A DNA stretch of 13,948 nt. It comes from Prevotellaceae bacterium. GTDB lineage: Bacteria; Bacteroidota; Bacteroidia; Bacteroidales; UBA932. The translations under genes were made by a program, and so were the position numbers. The stretch spans positions 1 to 13,948 of the forward strand of contig JAIRLT010000139.1 of the NCBI GenBank assembly GCA_031259225.1, given 5' to 3'. The notes beneath the pieces are model-generated. The model saw only the letters and a list, made by a program, of their open reading frames with translations, was not told the DNA's origin and made no database searches. Shown here piece by piece: positions 6,480-13,619 of the stretch (position 1 is the first letter of the stretch; each line of letters opens with the position of its first letter).

Positions 6480-6728
6480 ATGAAGACAACGACGCGATTG
6501 AAGAAAGAAACGACGCGACTGAAGAAAGAAACGACGCGACTGAAGAAAGAAACGACGCGACTGAAGAAGACAACGACGCGACTGAAGAAGACAACAACAC
6601 GACTGAAGAAGACAACGACACGACTGAAGAAGACAACGACACGACTGAAGAAGACAACGACACGACTGAAGAAGACAACGACGCGACTGAAGAAAGAAAC
6701 GACGCAACTGAAGAAAACAACTAAATAA
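6480..6728 (+). CDS. basic heptad tandem-repeat protein
   Basis: An 82-residue peptide made almost wholly of eleven 7-residue units, TTTRLKK or ETTRLKK (last unit ETTQLKK), framed by MK and TTK. It carries roughly three positive charges per unit and one Leu every seventh position, so a charged helix or weak coiled coil that binds nucleic acid or acidic partners is conceivable; this is inference. I chose this frame because it has an ATG just downstream of a consensus promoter and ends 17 bp before the next gene. The overlapping frame (6461-6724, TTG start) encodes an acidic NDATEED repeat, and the minus-strand frames are also open, so frame choice is not certain. It is probably cotranscribed with the 230-residue gene downstream. 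I know no function. Confidence 0.5.
   Translation: MKTTTRLKKETTRLKKETTRLKKETTRLKKTTTRLKKTTTRLKKTTTRLKKTTTRLKKTTTRLKKTTTRLKKETTQLKKTTK
6486..6716 (+). repeat. 11 x 21-bp purine-rich tandem repeat
   Basis: Eleven units of 21 bp with consensus ACGACGCGACTGAAGAAA plus three bases (GAA or ACA type). Two unit variants occur in blocks: the GAAACG type in units 2-4 and 11, and the ACAACG type in the others. Within these, four central units carry ACACGA in place of ACGCGA. The block structure is typical of expansion by slippage or unequal crossing over. The top strand is almost free of T. Confidence 0.9.
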
Positions 6729-6745
6729 ATAAAAATAACATAGTT

Positions 6746-7438
6746 ATGGCAACAAATCAAGATTGGCTTCCTCATAGCCACGAAGCCCTGTACAAGCAGG
6801 CAGTTCAAACACAAGTTTATTTAGGCGTACCCGCCAACCGTACCCGCATGGGTTTTGCCGCCGATACCCCCTTGGGAAAATGGTACGACACGGACTTTGC
6901 GAATGTCTTTATAAAGTACGACAGCACCCATGCCCTCTGGGCTGACGAGCCAAACCGCACGCCGCTTATCACCGACAACTTCATTGCGGCGGAAAAGGCA
7001 TTCATACCACTCTACCGGAAACTATATGGTTTCATCCGCGAAAACCCGCTGGTAACCGACACTGACCTCGACGCAATGGGTTTCCCGAAACGCCCCTCCG
7101 GCGAGCACAAGCACCATCCTGCCCCCACCACAAGGATAACCACGAAAGTCATTGCCACCGGACCCGCAACATTAGACATCCATTACCGCGACCAGGGCAA
7201 AGAAAGCAATGCAAAACCCTTTGGCGTCCATGGTGCGGAACTGGTTTCCCGTGTCAGCGACGAGCCCGTTACCGACCACGACGAACTCACCACCTCGAAA
7301 TTTGACACCGATACCCCGTTCCACCTCACTTTCCCCGACAGCCAGCGCGGAAAGACCCTTTACTTTTCCCTCCGCTGGGAAAACACCACTGGTGAAAAAG
7401 GTCCATGGAATGAAATCCAAAGCGCGATTATACCCTAA
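6746..7438 (+). CDS. conserved hypothetical protein, FN3-like C-terminus
   Basis: A 230-residue soluble protein with no signal peptide or membrane segment. The N-terminal half (1-110) is probably helical, ending in an IPLYRKLYGFIRENPLVTD stretch. A Pro/His-rich linker (113-130) leads to a beta-rich C-terminal domain (about 130-230) ending SLRWENTTGEKGPWNEIQSAIIP, which resembles the last strands of a fibronectin type III fold. The GKTLYFSLRWEN...GEKGPW...AIIP pattern is one I associate with conserved Bacteroidales hypothetical proteins, but I cannot name a function. It follows the tandem-repeat gene by 17 bp with no promoter between, and a strong GCAA-loop terminator follows 51 bp downstream. 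Codon use looks normal (Cys-free, many ACC/GCC codons). Confidence 0.85.
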   Translation: MATNQDWLPHSHEALYKQAVQTQVYLGVPANRTRMGFAADTPLGKWYDTDFANVFIKYDSTHALWADEPNRTPLITDNFIAAEKAFIPLYRKLYGFIRENPLVTDTDLDAMGFPKRPSGEHKHHPAPTTRITTKVIATGPATLDIHYRDQGKESNAKPFGVHGAELVSRVSDEPVTDHDELTTSKFDTDTPFHLTFPDSQRGKTLYFSLRWENTTGEKGPWNEIQSAIIP

Positions 7439-7489
7439 ATTACATCAGCCAAAGATGTAGTTTATTCCACCTAAAATTATTTTTTCATT

Positions 7490-7518
7490 AACGCCGGAAG
7501 CAATTCCGGCGTTTGTTT
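7490..7518 (+). terminator. Rho-independent terminator, GNRA loop
   Basis: Perfect 10-bp stem AACGCCGGAA/TTCCGGCGTT (7490-7499/7504-7513) capped by a GCAA tetraloop and followed by TGTTTAT. It ends the 6480-7438 transcript. Confidence 0.75.
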
Positions 7519-7554
7519 ATACTGTACGCGGTATAATTTTATGAAGTCAGTCCG

Positions 7555-7770
7555 GATTTCTCGACTCCGCTACGCTTCGCGAATGGAGAGTGGAGAATGG
7601 AGAATGGAGAGTGGAGAATGAGGCTGACGCGCCGGCAACTTTTAACTTTTAACTTTTAACTAAAAATTGGGTGCAACAACGAACCGCCGGTAAGGAAACT
7701 TGCCGGCGGTTCTTTTAAATCCTGAAATCTTTAAATCTTGAAATGATGCGACAATTTGAAATGCAGCCGT
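7555..7770. repeat. second mosaic repeat island
   Basis: A fragment collection of the same modules as the 708-bp element: a TTTCTCGACTCCGCTACGCTTCGCG-type stretch, GGAGAATGGAGAGT tandem heptamers (7583-7618), GCTGACGCGCCGGC (7623-7636), TTTTAACT tandem octamers (7638-7660), a hairpin GAACCGCCGG/CCGGCGGTTC (7681-7690/7703-7712), AAATCTTGAAAT units, and at 7745-7765 a 21-bp exact match to the end of the 39-bp terminal repeat. No ORF lies here. The hairpin plus its following T-run could also act as a terminator. Confidence 0.7.
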
Positions 7771-7782
7771 AAAAAATAAAAA

Positions 7783-7813
7783 TTCGTAGTATCAATAAAT
7801 TTTCCTAACTTTG
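7783..7813 (+). promoter_or_regulatory. nfeD promoter
   Basis: TTCG (7783-7786), 19 bp, then TAACTTTG (7806-7813), an exact -7 box. The start codon at 7834 is 20 bp downstream. The -33 box lies just outside the solo terminal-repeat fragment. Confidence 0.6.
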
Positions 7814-7833
7814 AAAAAAATCTTCAAGAAATA

Positions 7834-9213
7834 ATGCGCCGAAGTTTTTTCCTACTTTTTTTCCTGTTTACAGCCGCGTTAAGTTATGCGGAAAATAAAG
7901 TGGTTTACGTCATACATCTTCAGCAGGACATAGATGCGCCTGCTGTGCGTATTATCAACAAAGGATTGCAGGAAGCCCGCCAACGGAACAGCGACTACGT
8001 TTTATTACACTTGAATACCTATGGCGGCGAATTATCGGCAGCCGACAGTATCCGCACCGCCCTTTTATATTGCGACATTCCGGTATTGGCGTTTATCGAC
8101 AACGAAGCCGCTTCGGCGGGCGCGTTGATAGCTTTAGCGTGCGACAGCATCTACATACGTGGCGGCGGAAGCATAGGCGCAGCAACGGTAGTCAATCAAA
8201 CCGGCGAAGCATTGCCCGACAAATACCAGTCATTCATGCGTTCAATGATGCGCTCCACCGCAGAAATGCATGGTAAGCGGAAAATCTTGCAAGGACGCGA
8301 TACGGTGGAAGTCTGGCGCCGCGATCCGCTAATTGCCGAAGCTATGGTAGACCCGCACGTGATAGTACTCGGCTTAATCGACAGCACAAAAGTACTCACT
8401 TTCACGGCTGATGAAGCGTGTGCTTTTGGCTACAGCGAAGGGAAAGCGGAAAGTATTAACGAAGTATTATCATTAGCGGGAATTACTCCTGTCGAGATAA
8501 AAGAATATACCCCTTCGTGGTTGGACAGAATTATTTTATTTCTCATGAACCCCTTGTTGCAAGGGCTTTTGTTGATGTGCATCATCGGCGGGATTTATTT
8601 TGAATTGCAGTCGCCGGGCATCGGGTTTCCACTGGCGGTAGCGATAACGGCGACATTGCTTTATTTTGCGCCCCTCTATTTGGAAGGCTTGGCAGACTAC
8701 TGGGAATTGCTGCTGTTTGTAGCGGGATTGGTTTTAGTGGTGTTGGAAATTTTTGTCATTCCGGGCTTCGGCGTTGCCGGCATATCCGGCATTCTGTTGT
8801 GTATAGCGGGTTTGGCGCTGGCGATGATTGACAATGATTTATTTTCTACGCCGGAAGGATGGGATTTAAGCCCGCTTGCCAAACCTTTATTTATTGTGTC
8901 TGTGGGCGTATTTGGCGGCATAGCGGGCGGTATTTATTTATCAAAAAAAATATATCATACAAAAATGTTTGGAAGAATTGCATTGAAAACAGACCTTTCG
9001 GGAACGACCGGTTATGTAGGCGTCCCAGCCGGACTGGAAGCGCTGGTCGGGCAGATGGGCAGGGCTTGCACTTCGTTGCGCCCGTCGGGAAAAATTGAGG
9101 TGGACGGCGAAATTTACGATGCCATAGCCGAACACGGAATGATTGAAAAAAACACCGTAGTTGTTATCACGCACTATGAAACAGGGCAACTGTATTGCGC
9201 TGTAAAGGATTGA
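7834..9213 (+). CDS. nfeD: NfeD-family membrane serine protease (long form)
   Basis: A 459-residue long-form NfeD: an N-terminal ClpP/crotonase-fold serine protease, a membrane block and a C-terminal OB-fold domain. A signal peptide (1-19, cleavage likely after LSYA) is followed by the protease domain. S94 in EAASAGA is the expected nucleophile and K130 in LPDKYQ the general base, matching the Ser-Lys dyad of archaeal 1510-N protease. Four or five membrane segments lie at about 233-255, 262-286, 290-330 and 350-370. Residues 388-459 are the NfeD domain (GTTGYVGVPAGL to YCAVKD). Such proteases cleave stomatin/SPFH proteins and act in membrane organisation, and an SPFH gene is often adjacent; none is here. 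It has its own promoter and probably reads through into the 87-residue gene. Confidence 0.92.
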   Translation: MRRSFFLLFFLFTAALSYAENKVVYVIHLQQDIDAPAVRIINKGLQEARQRNSDYVLLHLNTYGGELSAADSIRTALLYCDIPVLAFIDNEAASAGALIALACDSIYIRGGGSIGAATVVNQTGEALPDKYQSFMRSMMRSTAEMHGKRKILQGRDTVEVWRRDPLIAEAMVDPHVIVLGLIDSTKVLTFTADEACAFGYSEGKAESINEVLSLAGITPVEIKEYTPSWLDRIILFLMNPLLQGLLLMCIIGGIYFELQSPGIGFPLAVAITATLLYFAPLYLEGLADYWELLLFVAGLVLVVLEIFVIPGFGVAGISGILLCIAGLALAMIDNDLFSTPEGWDLSPLAKPLFIVSVGVFGGIAGGIYLSKKIYHTKMFGRIALKTDLSGTTGYVGVPAGLEALVGQMGRACTSLRPSGKIEVDGEIYDAIAEHGMIEKNTVVVITHYETGQLYCAVKD

Positions 9214-9281
9214 AAAATAATTTTTATTATTCGGAATAAAGTTTTACTTAAAAATCTGTTTTAACCGTTAAATTTAAAACC

Positions 9282-9545
9282 ATGGAAGGAGCTACAATCA
9301 CATTTAATGAGTTGCGTCGCATCAAAGACGCATTGCCAACGGGAAGTACACATCGTATTGCGGAATTACTGAATGCGTCCGTTGATACTATCCGCAATTA
9401 TTTTGGCGGCAATGATTTTGACCACGGGAAATCGTCCGGCTTGCACTATGAGCAAGGTCCCGATGGCGGCATTGTGTTGTTCGATGATGCGACCATATTA
9501 AACTTGGCGAAAAAAATTTTGGAAGAAAATCATATTAAGTGGTAA
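9282..9545 (+). CDS. small conserved HTH-like DNA-binding protein
   Basis: An 87-residue soluble protein. Residues 7-40 (TFNELRRIKDALPTGSTHRIAELLNASVDTIRNYF) have the spacing of a helix-turn-helix: IAELLN, a turn at NAS, then VDTIRNYF as the recognition helix. A glycine-rich loop (GPDGGIVLFDD) and a final amphipathic helix follow. I recall similar 80-90-residue proteins across Bacteroidetes annotated only as DNA-binding or hypothetical, so a role in transcription or nucleoid structure is inference. No TAnnTTTG box lies in the 68 bp before it, so expression probably comes from nfeD. Two hairpins follow before the gap promoter. Confidence 0.8.
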   Translation: MEGATITFNELRRIKDALPTGSTHRIAELLNASVDTIRNYFGGNDFDHGKSSGLHYEQGPDGGIVLFDDATILNLAKKILEENHIKW

Positions 9546-9551
9546 ATAAAT

Positions 9552-9584
9552 CTACCGCTTTCTTTACTGCTGAAAGGTAGTTTT
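9552..9584 (+). terminator. probable terminator after the HTH gene
   Basis: CTACC (9552-9556) pairs with GGTAG (9576-9580), extended by TTTC/GAAA with a small bulge, and is followed directly by TTTTG. Confidence 0.5.
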
Positions 9585-9597
9585 GTATGATTGTGTT

Positions 9598-9620
9598 ACC
9601 GGATTTTCCGGTGATGTTTT
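9598..9620 (+). terminator. second small hairpin before gap
   Basis: ACCGGA/TCCGGT (9598-9603/9607-9612) with a 3-base loop, followed by GATGTTTT. It may back up the terminator just upstream, and it abuts the gap promoter. Confidence 0.4.
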
Positions 9621-9621
9621 A

Positions 9622-9653
9622 TTTGTTAGAAATTAAAAAAAATGCTACCTTTG
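9622..9653 (+). promoter_or_regulatory. gap promoter
   Basis: TTTG (9622-9625), 20 bp, then TACCTTTG (9646-9653), both exact. The A/T-rich leader is about 38 nt to the ATG at 9695. This is a strong-looking promoter, in keeping with a highly expressed glycolytic gene. Confidence 0.75.
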
Positions 9654-9676
9654 CCCACTTCAAAATTAAAGTTTAA

Positions 9677-10702
<1,026 letters not shown>

Positions 10703-10744
10703 ACAAACCCGTATTCCATAAAGGGATGCAATAACAGGGATAAG

Positions 10745-10775
10745 AAACCCCGCCTCTTACCGGGGCGGGGTTTTT
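10745..10775 (+). terminator. gap terminator
   Basis: Perfect 10-bp stem AAACCCCGCC/GGCGGGGTTT (10745-10754/10764-10773) with a 9-base loop and a TTTTT run. It ends 8 bp before the first possible gmk ATG (10784), so gmk must be transcribed by read-through or from a promoter not matching the consensus. Confidence 0.9.
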
Positions 10776-10807
10776 AACAGGCTATGATACGCAAAAAGGA
10801 AAATATT

Positions 10808-11416
10808 ATGGGACGAAAATGCTTTGATGCTTCCCTTAACGGCAGGGGAAATGTACTGGTTTTTTCCGCACCGTCGGGTGCAGGAAAGACCACTATTGTC
10901 CATCATTTGCTGGAAAAATTTCCTGCACTTGAATTTTCCATATCGGCTACAAGCCGTGCGCCACGCGGGAATGAAAAAGACGGGATAGATTATTATTTTA
11001 TGACGCCCGAAGTATTCCGCGAAAAAATTTCCCGCAATGAATTTCTGGAATGGGAAGAAGTCTATGCCGGGAACTATTACGGGACAACAAAAAGCGAAGC
11101 CGGACGGGTTTGGGAAAAAGGCAAGGTATTGCTATGCGACGTGGATGTGAAAGGAGGCTTGAATATAAAGCAAACATTAGGTAACCGAGCGTTGGCAGTG
11201 TTTGTAGAACCGCCCTCTATGGATGTATTGCGCGAGCGGTTACAAAACCGCAACACCGATTCGCCTGAAGCCATTAAACGCCGCTTGCAGAAAGCAAAGG
11301 AAGAACTTTCATACGCACCGCAATTCGATAAAATAATTGTAAACGACAACTTGGAAAAAGCATTGAAAGAAGCGGAAACATTGGTAGCGGAATTTTTGCA
11401 AAAGGAAAAGAAGTAA
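10808..11416 (+). CDS. gmk: guanylate kinase
   Basis: ATP:GMP phosphotransferase that makes GDP for nucleic acid and (p)ppGpp supply. From ATG 10808 it is 202 residues. The P-loop is SAPSGAGKTT (20-29). The GMP-binding segment reads SATSRAPRGNEKDGIDYYF, and YGTTKSEA, LLCDVDVKGGLNIKQ and NRNTDSPEAIKRRL (lid) are all present. ATG 10784 would add MIRKKENI. I prefer 10808 because AAGGA lies 7 bases before it and homologues start close to the P-loop. Even so, an N-terminal extension of about 12 residues over the usual form remains. No consensus promoter is visible behind the gap terminator. The genes for an AlkD-like protein and a HAD phosphatase follow with no terminator, suggesting a gmk-alkD-HAD operon. 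Confidence 0.95.
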   Translation: MGRKCFDASLNGRGNVLVFSAPSGAGKTTIVHHLLEKFPALEFSISATSRAPRGNEKDGIDYYFMTPEVFREKISRNEFLEWEEVYAGNYYGTTKSEAGRVWEKGKVLLCDVDVKGGLNIKQTLGNRALAVFVEPPSMDVLRERLQNRNTDSPEAIKRRLQKAKEELSYAPQFDKIIVNDNLEKALKEAETLVAEFLQKEKK

Positions 11417-11462
11417 CGGTTTCCCCTGCATTTGCATTACAATAATACTAAACCCATAAACT

Positions 11463-12170
11463 ATGCAATCTGTACTCGCAGCTATCCGCAAGGCGCTCAA
11501 AGAAAATGCGGATGCGAAAACGGCGGCTTCGGCACAATATTTTTTCAAAGAAAAAATCAAAACCATTGGCGTCAAATCGGCGGTGGTGCATAAAATTGCA
11601 CAAGCGCATTTCAAAATTATCAAAGGAAAATCGAAAGAAGAAATTTTTGCATTATGCGAAATCCTTTGGCAGTCGGGCTATATAGAAGAAGCAAACATTG
11701 CCTGTGATTGGAGCAACGCCCTGCGAAAACATTTCACGCCCGCTGATTTCAACATTTTTGAACGGTGGGTAACCCGCTACGTGACTAACTGGGCTATGTG
11801 CGATATGCTTTGCAACCACACAGTGGGCGGCTTCATTGAGCAATACCCGGCATACATAAAGGAATTAAAACGATGGGCAACATCGGACAACCGCTGGGTA
11901 AAACGCGCGGCGGCTGTAACTTTGATTATTCCTGCCCGTAAAGGACTTTTCCTGCAAGATATTTTTGAGATTGCCGACCGCCTGCTGCCCGATACGGATG
12001 ACATGGTGCAGAAAGGTTACGGATGGATGCTTAAAGCGGCGAGCGAAGCGCACGAAAAAGAAGTATTCGATTATGTTGTTTCCAAAAAAGCCGTGATGCC
12101 GCGCACAGCCTACCGTTATGCTATTGAAAAAATGTCGCCCGGACGAAAAGCCGAAGCGATGAAAAAATAA
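11463..12170 (+). CDS. DNA alkylation repair protein, AlkD-like HEAT-repeat glycosylase
   Basis: A 235-residue all-helical protein of the DNA_alkylation family, whose best-known member is Bacillus cereus AlkD, a glycosylase that removes bulky or cationic alkylated purines without base flipping. The residues that line the AlkD active cleft appear at nearly the same positions: W110 and D114 in TNWAMCDML, R148 in NRWVKRAAAV, and W188 in KGYGWMLKAAS. HEAT-like helical pairs run the whole length. No signal peptide. It lies 46 bp after gmk and 20 bp before the HAD gene, with no promoter of the usual kind, so it is likely in an operon. Activity on a particular lesion is inference from the family. 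Confidence 0.92.
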   Translation: MQSVLAAIRKALKENADAKTAASAQYFFKEKIKTIGVKSAVVHKIAQAHFKIIKGKSKEEIFALCEILWQSGYIEEANIACDWSNALRKHFTPADFNIFERWVTRYVTNWAMCDMLCNHTVGGFIEQYPAYIKELKRWATSDNRWVKRAAAVTLIIPARKGLFLQDIFEIADRLLPDTDDMVQKGYGWMLKAASEAHEKEVFDYVVSKKAVMPRTAYRYAIEKMSPGRKAEAMKK

Positions 12171-12190
12171 TCTTAACATGGCATTTCTAC

Positions 12191-12808
12191 ATGAACCGGT
12201 TTACAGCTATTCTCTTTGACTTCGACGGCGTGATTGCCGACACGGAGCCGCAATACGACTTATTTTTCGACCGGCTGGCGGCGAAATATCATTTGCAGGA
12301 AAATTTTGCCGCCCTTATCAAAGGCACTACGCTGGCGGCTATCATGGAAAAATATTTTGGGAACTGCCCGCCGGCGGAACAGGCGGAAATCATAGAAGTT
12401 CATCGACGCTATGAATTGCAGATGGATTATGCATTTATTCCCGGTGCGCGCGAAGCGATAACCCGCTTTAAGTCGCAAGGCTACAAAATAGCTGTGGTTA
12501 CCAGTTCCTCGACCGAAAAAATGAAAGTCGCCCTGCAAAAAATGAATTTGGAAAACACCTTTGACACCCTCATCACTGCCGACAAAATCACCGAGGGCAA
12601 ACCCGACCCCATGTGCTACCTGCTTGCCGCCGAAGAACTCCGCGTGTTGCCGGCGGAGTGCGTGGTATTTGAAGATTCTATTGCCGGCATCACTGCCGGG
12701 AAAAAAGCCGGCATGAAAGTGATTGCCCTTTCTACTACCCTTCCGGCAGAAGCGCTTTCCCCATACATCGATACAATTATCCCTAACTTCTTGGATTTTG
12801 AATTATGA
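12191..12808 (+). CDS. HAD-superfamily hydrolase, beta-phosphoglucomutase-like
   Basis: A 205-residue subfamily IA HAD phosphatase or phosphomutase. Motif I is DFDGVIADTE with D10 (nucleophile) and D12. Motif II is VVTSSS (T104/S105). Motif III is the Lys137 in TEGKPDP, and motif IV is VFEDSIAG (E161, D162). The helical cap between residues 16 and 85 is of C1 type, as in beta-phosphoglucomutase and YcjU-like enzymes. The asymmetric D-x-D-G-V-x-x-D-T-E motif is typical of these. The substrate, a sugar or nucleotide phosphate, cannot be told from sequence. It follows the AlkD-like gene by 20 bp and is convergent with the CBM9-like gene 35 bp downstream. Confidence 0.93.
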   Translation: MNRFTAILFDFDGVIADTEPQYDLFFDRLAAKYHLQENFAALIKGTTLAAIMEKYFGNCPPAEQAEIIEVHRRYELQMDYAFIPGAREAITRFKSQGYKIAVVTSSSTEKMKVALQKMNLENTFDTLITADKITEGKPDPMCYLLAAEELRVLPAECVVFEDSIAGITAGKKAGMKVIALSTTLPAEALSPYIDTIIPNFLDFEL

Positions 12809-12815
12809 GTTAAGA

Positions 12816-12840
12816 GCGATAGCGCCATTGCGCTTGTCGC
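12816..12840. terminator. possible bidirectional hairpin between convergent genes
   Basis: GCGA/TCGC and AGCGC/GCGCT (12816-12825 with 12830-12840) form a 9-bp stem broken by a small internal loop, capped by CATT. There is no U-run on either side, so termination is only a guess. Confidence 0.35.
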
Positions 12841-12843
12841 AAC

Positions 12844-13497
12844 TTACGACTTATGACTTACGACTAACTTTTGAAAGAACTGCGGGAGGTGGAAATTGGG
12901 CTTGGGACTGTGAATAGGGAACAGCGAAAGATAATGCGGTTCGGACAGTTCGTCGCCGCACTTGTAGCAATTAGCCCAGAGGGTTTGCCCGCGCCAGTCG
13001 CGGCGGGGATGCGCAAAGAAACAGGTGTAGGGAATAGCGACGGTCAGTTGCCATGCAAAATCGCCCTCCATGCGTTCAAAATGCCGGTTGCCCAGGGAAC
13101 TCCGGGTTAAAATCGTAGCCAACAATTCGGGCGTAGCACGCAAGCCTTCGTGGGGACGCACATTATGCCGCATCAAGGACGTGCCGATACAGTTAAATTC
13201 AAAATTATAATAGGTCTGCCGGTCGTCCGGCGACACGAAAAACTCCACGCAGGAGTCGGTATAAACCGGCTGGTTGGGCTGCGTATATTTGGCGCGGATA
13301 CTTTTTTCCCGCACGTCGTAATGCAAGAGCAGGTGCGACGGCGTACAGGCTATTTGTACGGTAACGCGGGGCGTATAAGGATATTCTTTCCAGTTGGCGC
13401 AAGCCACAGGCAACTCCGGCAACCCCGGCAGCGACGGCGATGGCGACGCCAACAATGCAGGCAAATCCAACGAAGATAAATAAGGTAAATGTAACAT
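12844..13497 (-). CDS. CBM9-like carbohydrate-binding protein
   Basis: A 217-residue protein resembling the CBM9-like family (PF16011 type), common in Bacteroidetes and usually found with glycan metabolism genes. Recognisable segments are VYTDSCVEFFVSPDD (about residue 85), YYNFEFNCIGT, the WANCYKCGDELSEPHYLSLFPI core and a C-terminal FHLPQFFQKL. There is no signal peptide, so it is probably cytoplasmic unless exported another way. The start is ATG 13497: an upstream in-frame ATG at 13530 would have to be read through the promoter's own -7 box, so the extra 11 residues are unlikely. The final VVSHKS and the stop are encoded in an ACTTACGACTTATGACTT-type simple repeat. Ligand unknown. Confidence 0.85.
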   Translation of the reverse strand: MLHLPYLSSLDLPALLASPSPSLPGLPELPVACANWKEYPYTPRVTVQIACTPSHLLLHYDVREKSIRAKYTQPNQPVYTDSCVEFFVSPDDRQTYYNFEFNCIGTSLMRHNVRPHEGLRATPELLATILTRSSLGNRHFERMEGDFAWQLTVAIPYTCFFAHPRRDWRGQTLWANCYKCGDELSEPHYLSLFPIHSPKPNFHLPQFFQKLVVSHKS

Positions 13498-13501
13498 GGT
13501 G

Positions 13502-13531
13502 CAAAGATAAAGAAAATTTAAAGATTTCAAA
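13502..13531 (-). promoter_or_regulatory. promoter of the CBM9-like gene, leaderless
   Basis: The minus strand reads TTTG (13531-13528), 18 bp, then TATCTTTG (13509-13502), both exact. The ATG follows after only CACC. Transcription should start at or very near the ATG. The -33 box lies inside an AAATTTAAAGATTTCAAA repeat module. Confidence 0.7.
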
Positions 13532-13600
13532 ATTTAAAGATTTCAAAAAAAACCGCCGGCAAGTTTCCTTACTGGCGGTTCTTTGTTGCACCAACTTTTG
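13511..13600. repeat. AAAGATTTCA units plus CCGCC hairpin, inverted copy of 7661-7743
   Basis: Two AAATTTAAAGATTTCAAA units, then a hairpin AACCGCC/GGCGGTT (13551-13557/13574-13580), then TTGCACCAACTTTT. Read on the minus strand, this is the same arrangement as 7661-7743, with only a few mismatches over about 45 bp including the loop. Confidence 0.75.
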
Positions 13601-13619
13601 GGGTGAAGGGTACAAGGTA

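Noticed and set aside
6461..6724. Acidic NDATEED repeat protein starting at TTG
   Set aside because: Needs a TTG start, and no ATG is available; the overlapping basic frame has an ATG and better placement. Kept only as an alternative.
6393..6814. Three long minus-strand frames with Leu/Ser/Cys- or Val/Phe-rich repeats
   Set aside because: They are complements of the 21-bp tandem repeat, which lacks stop codons in those frames. No minus-strand promoter or start context supports them.
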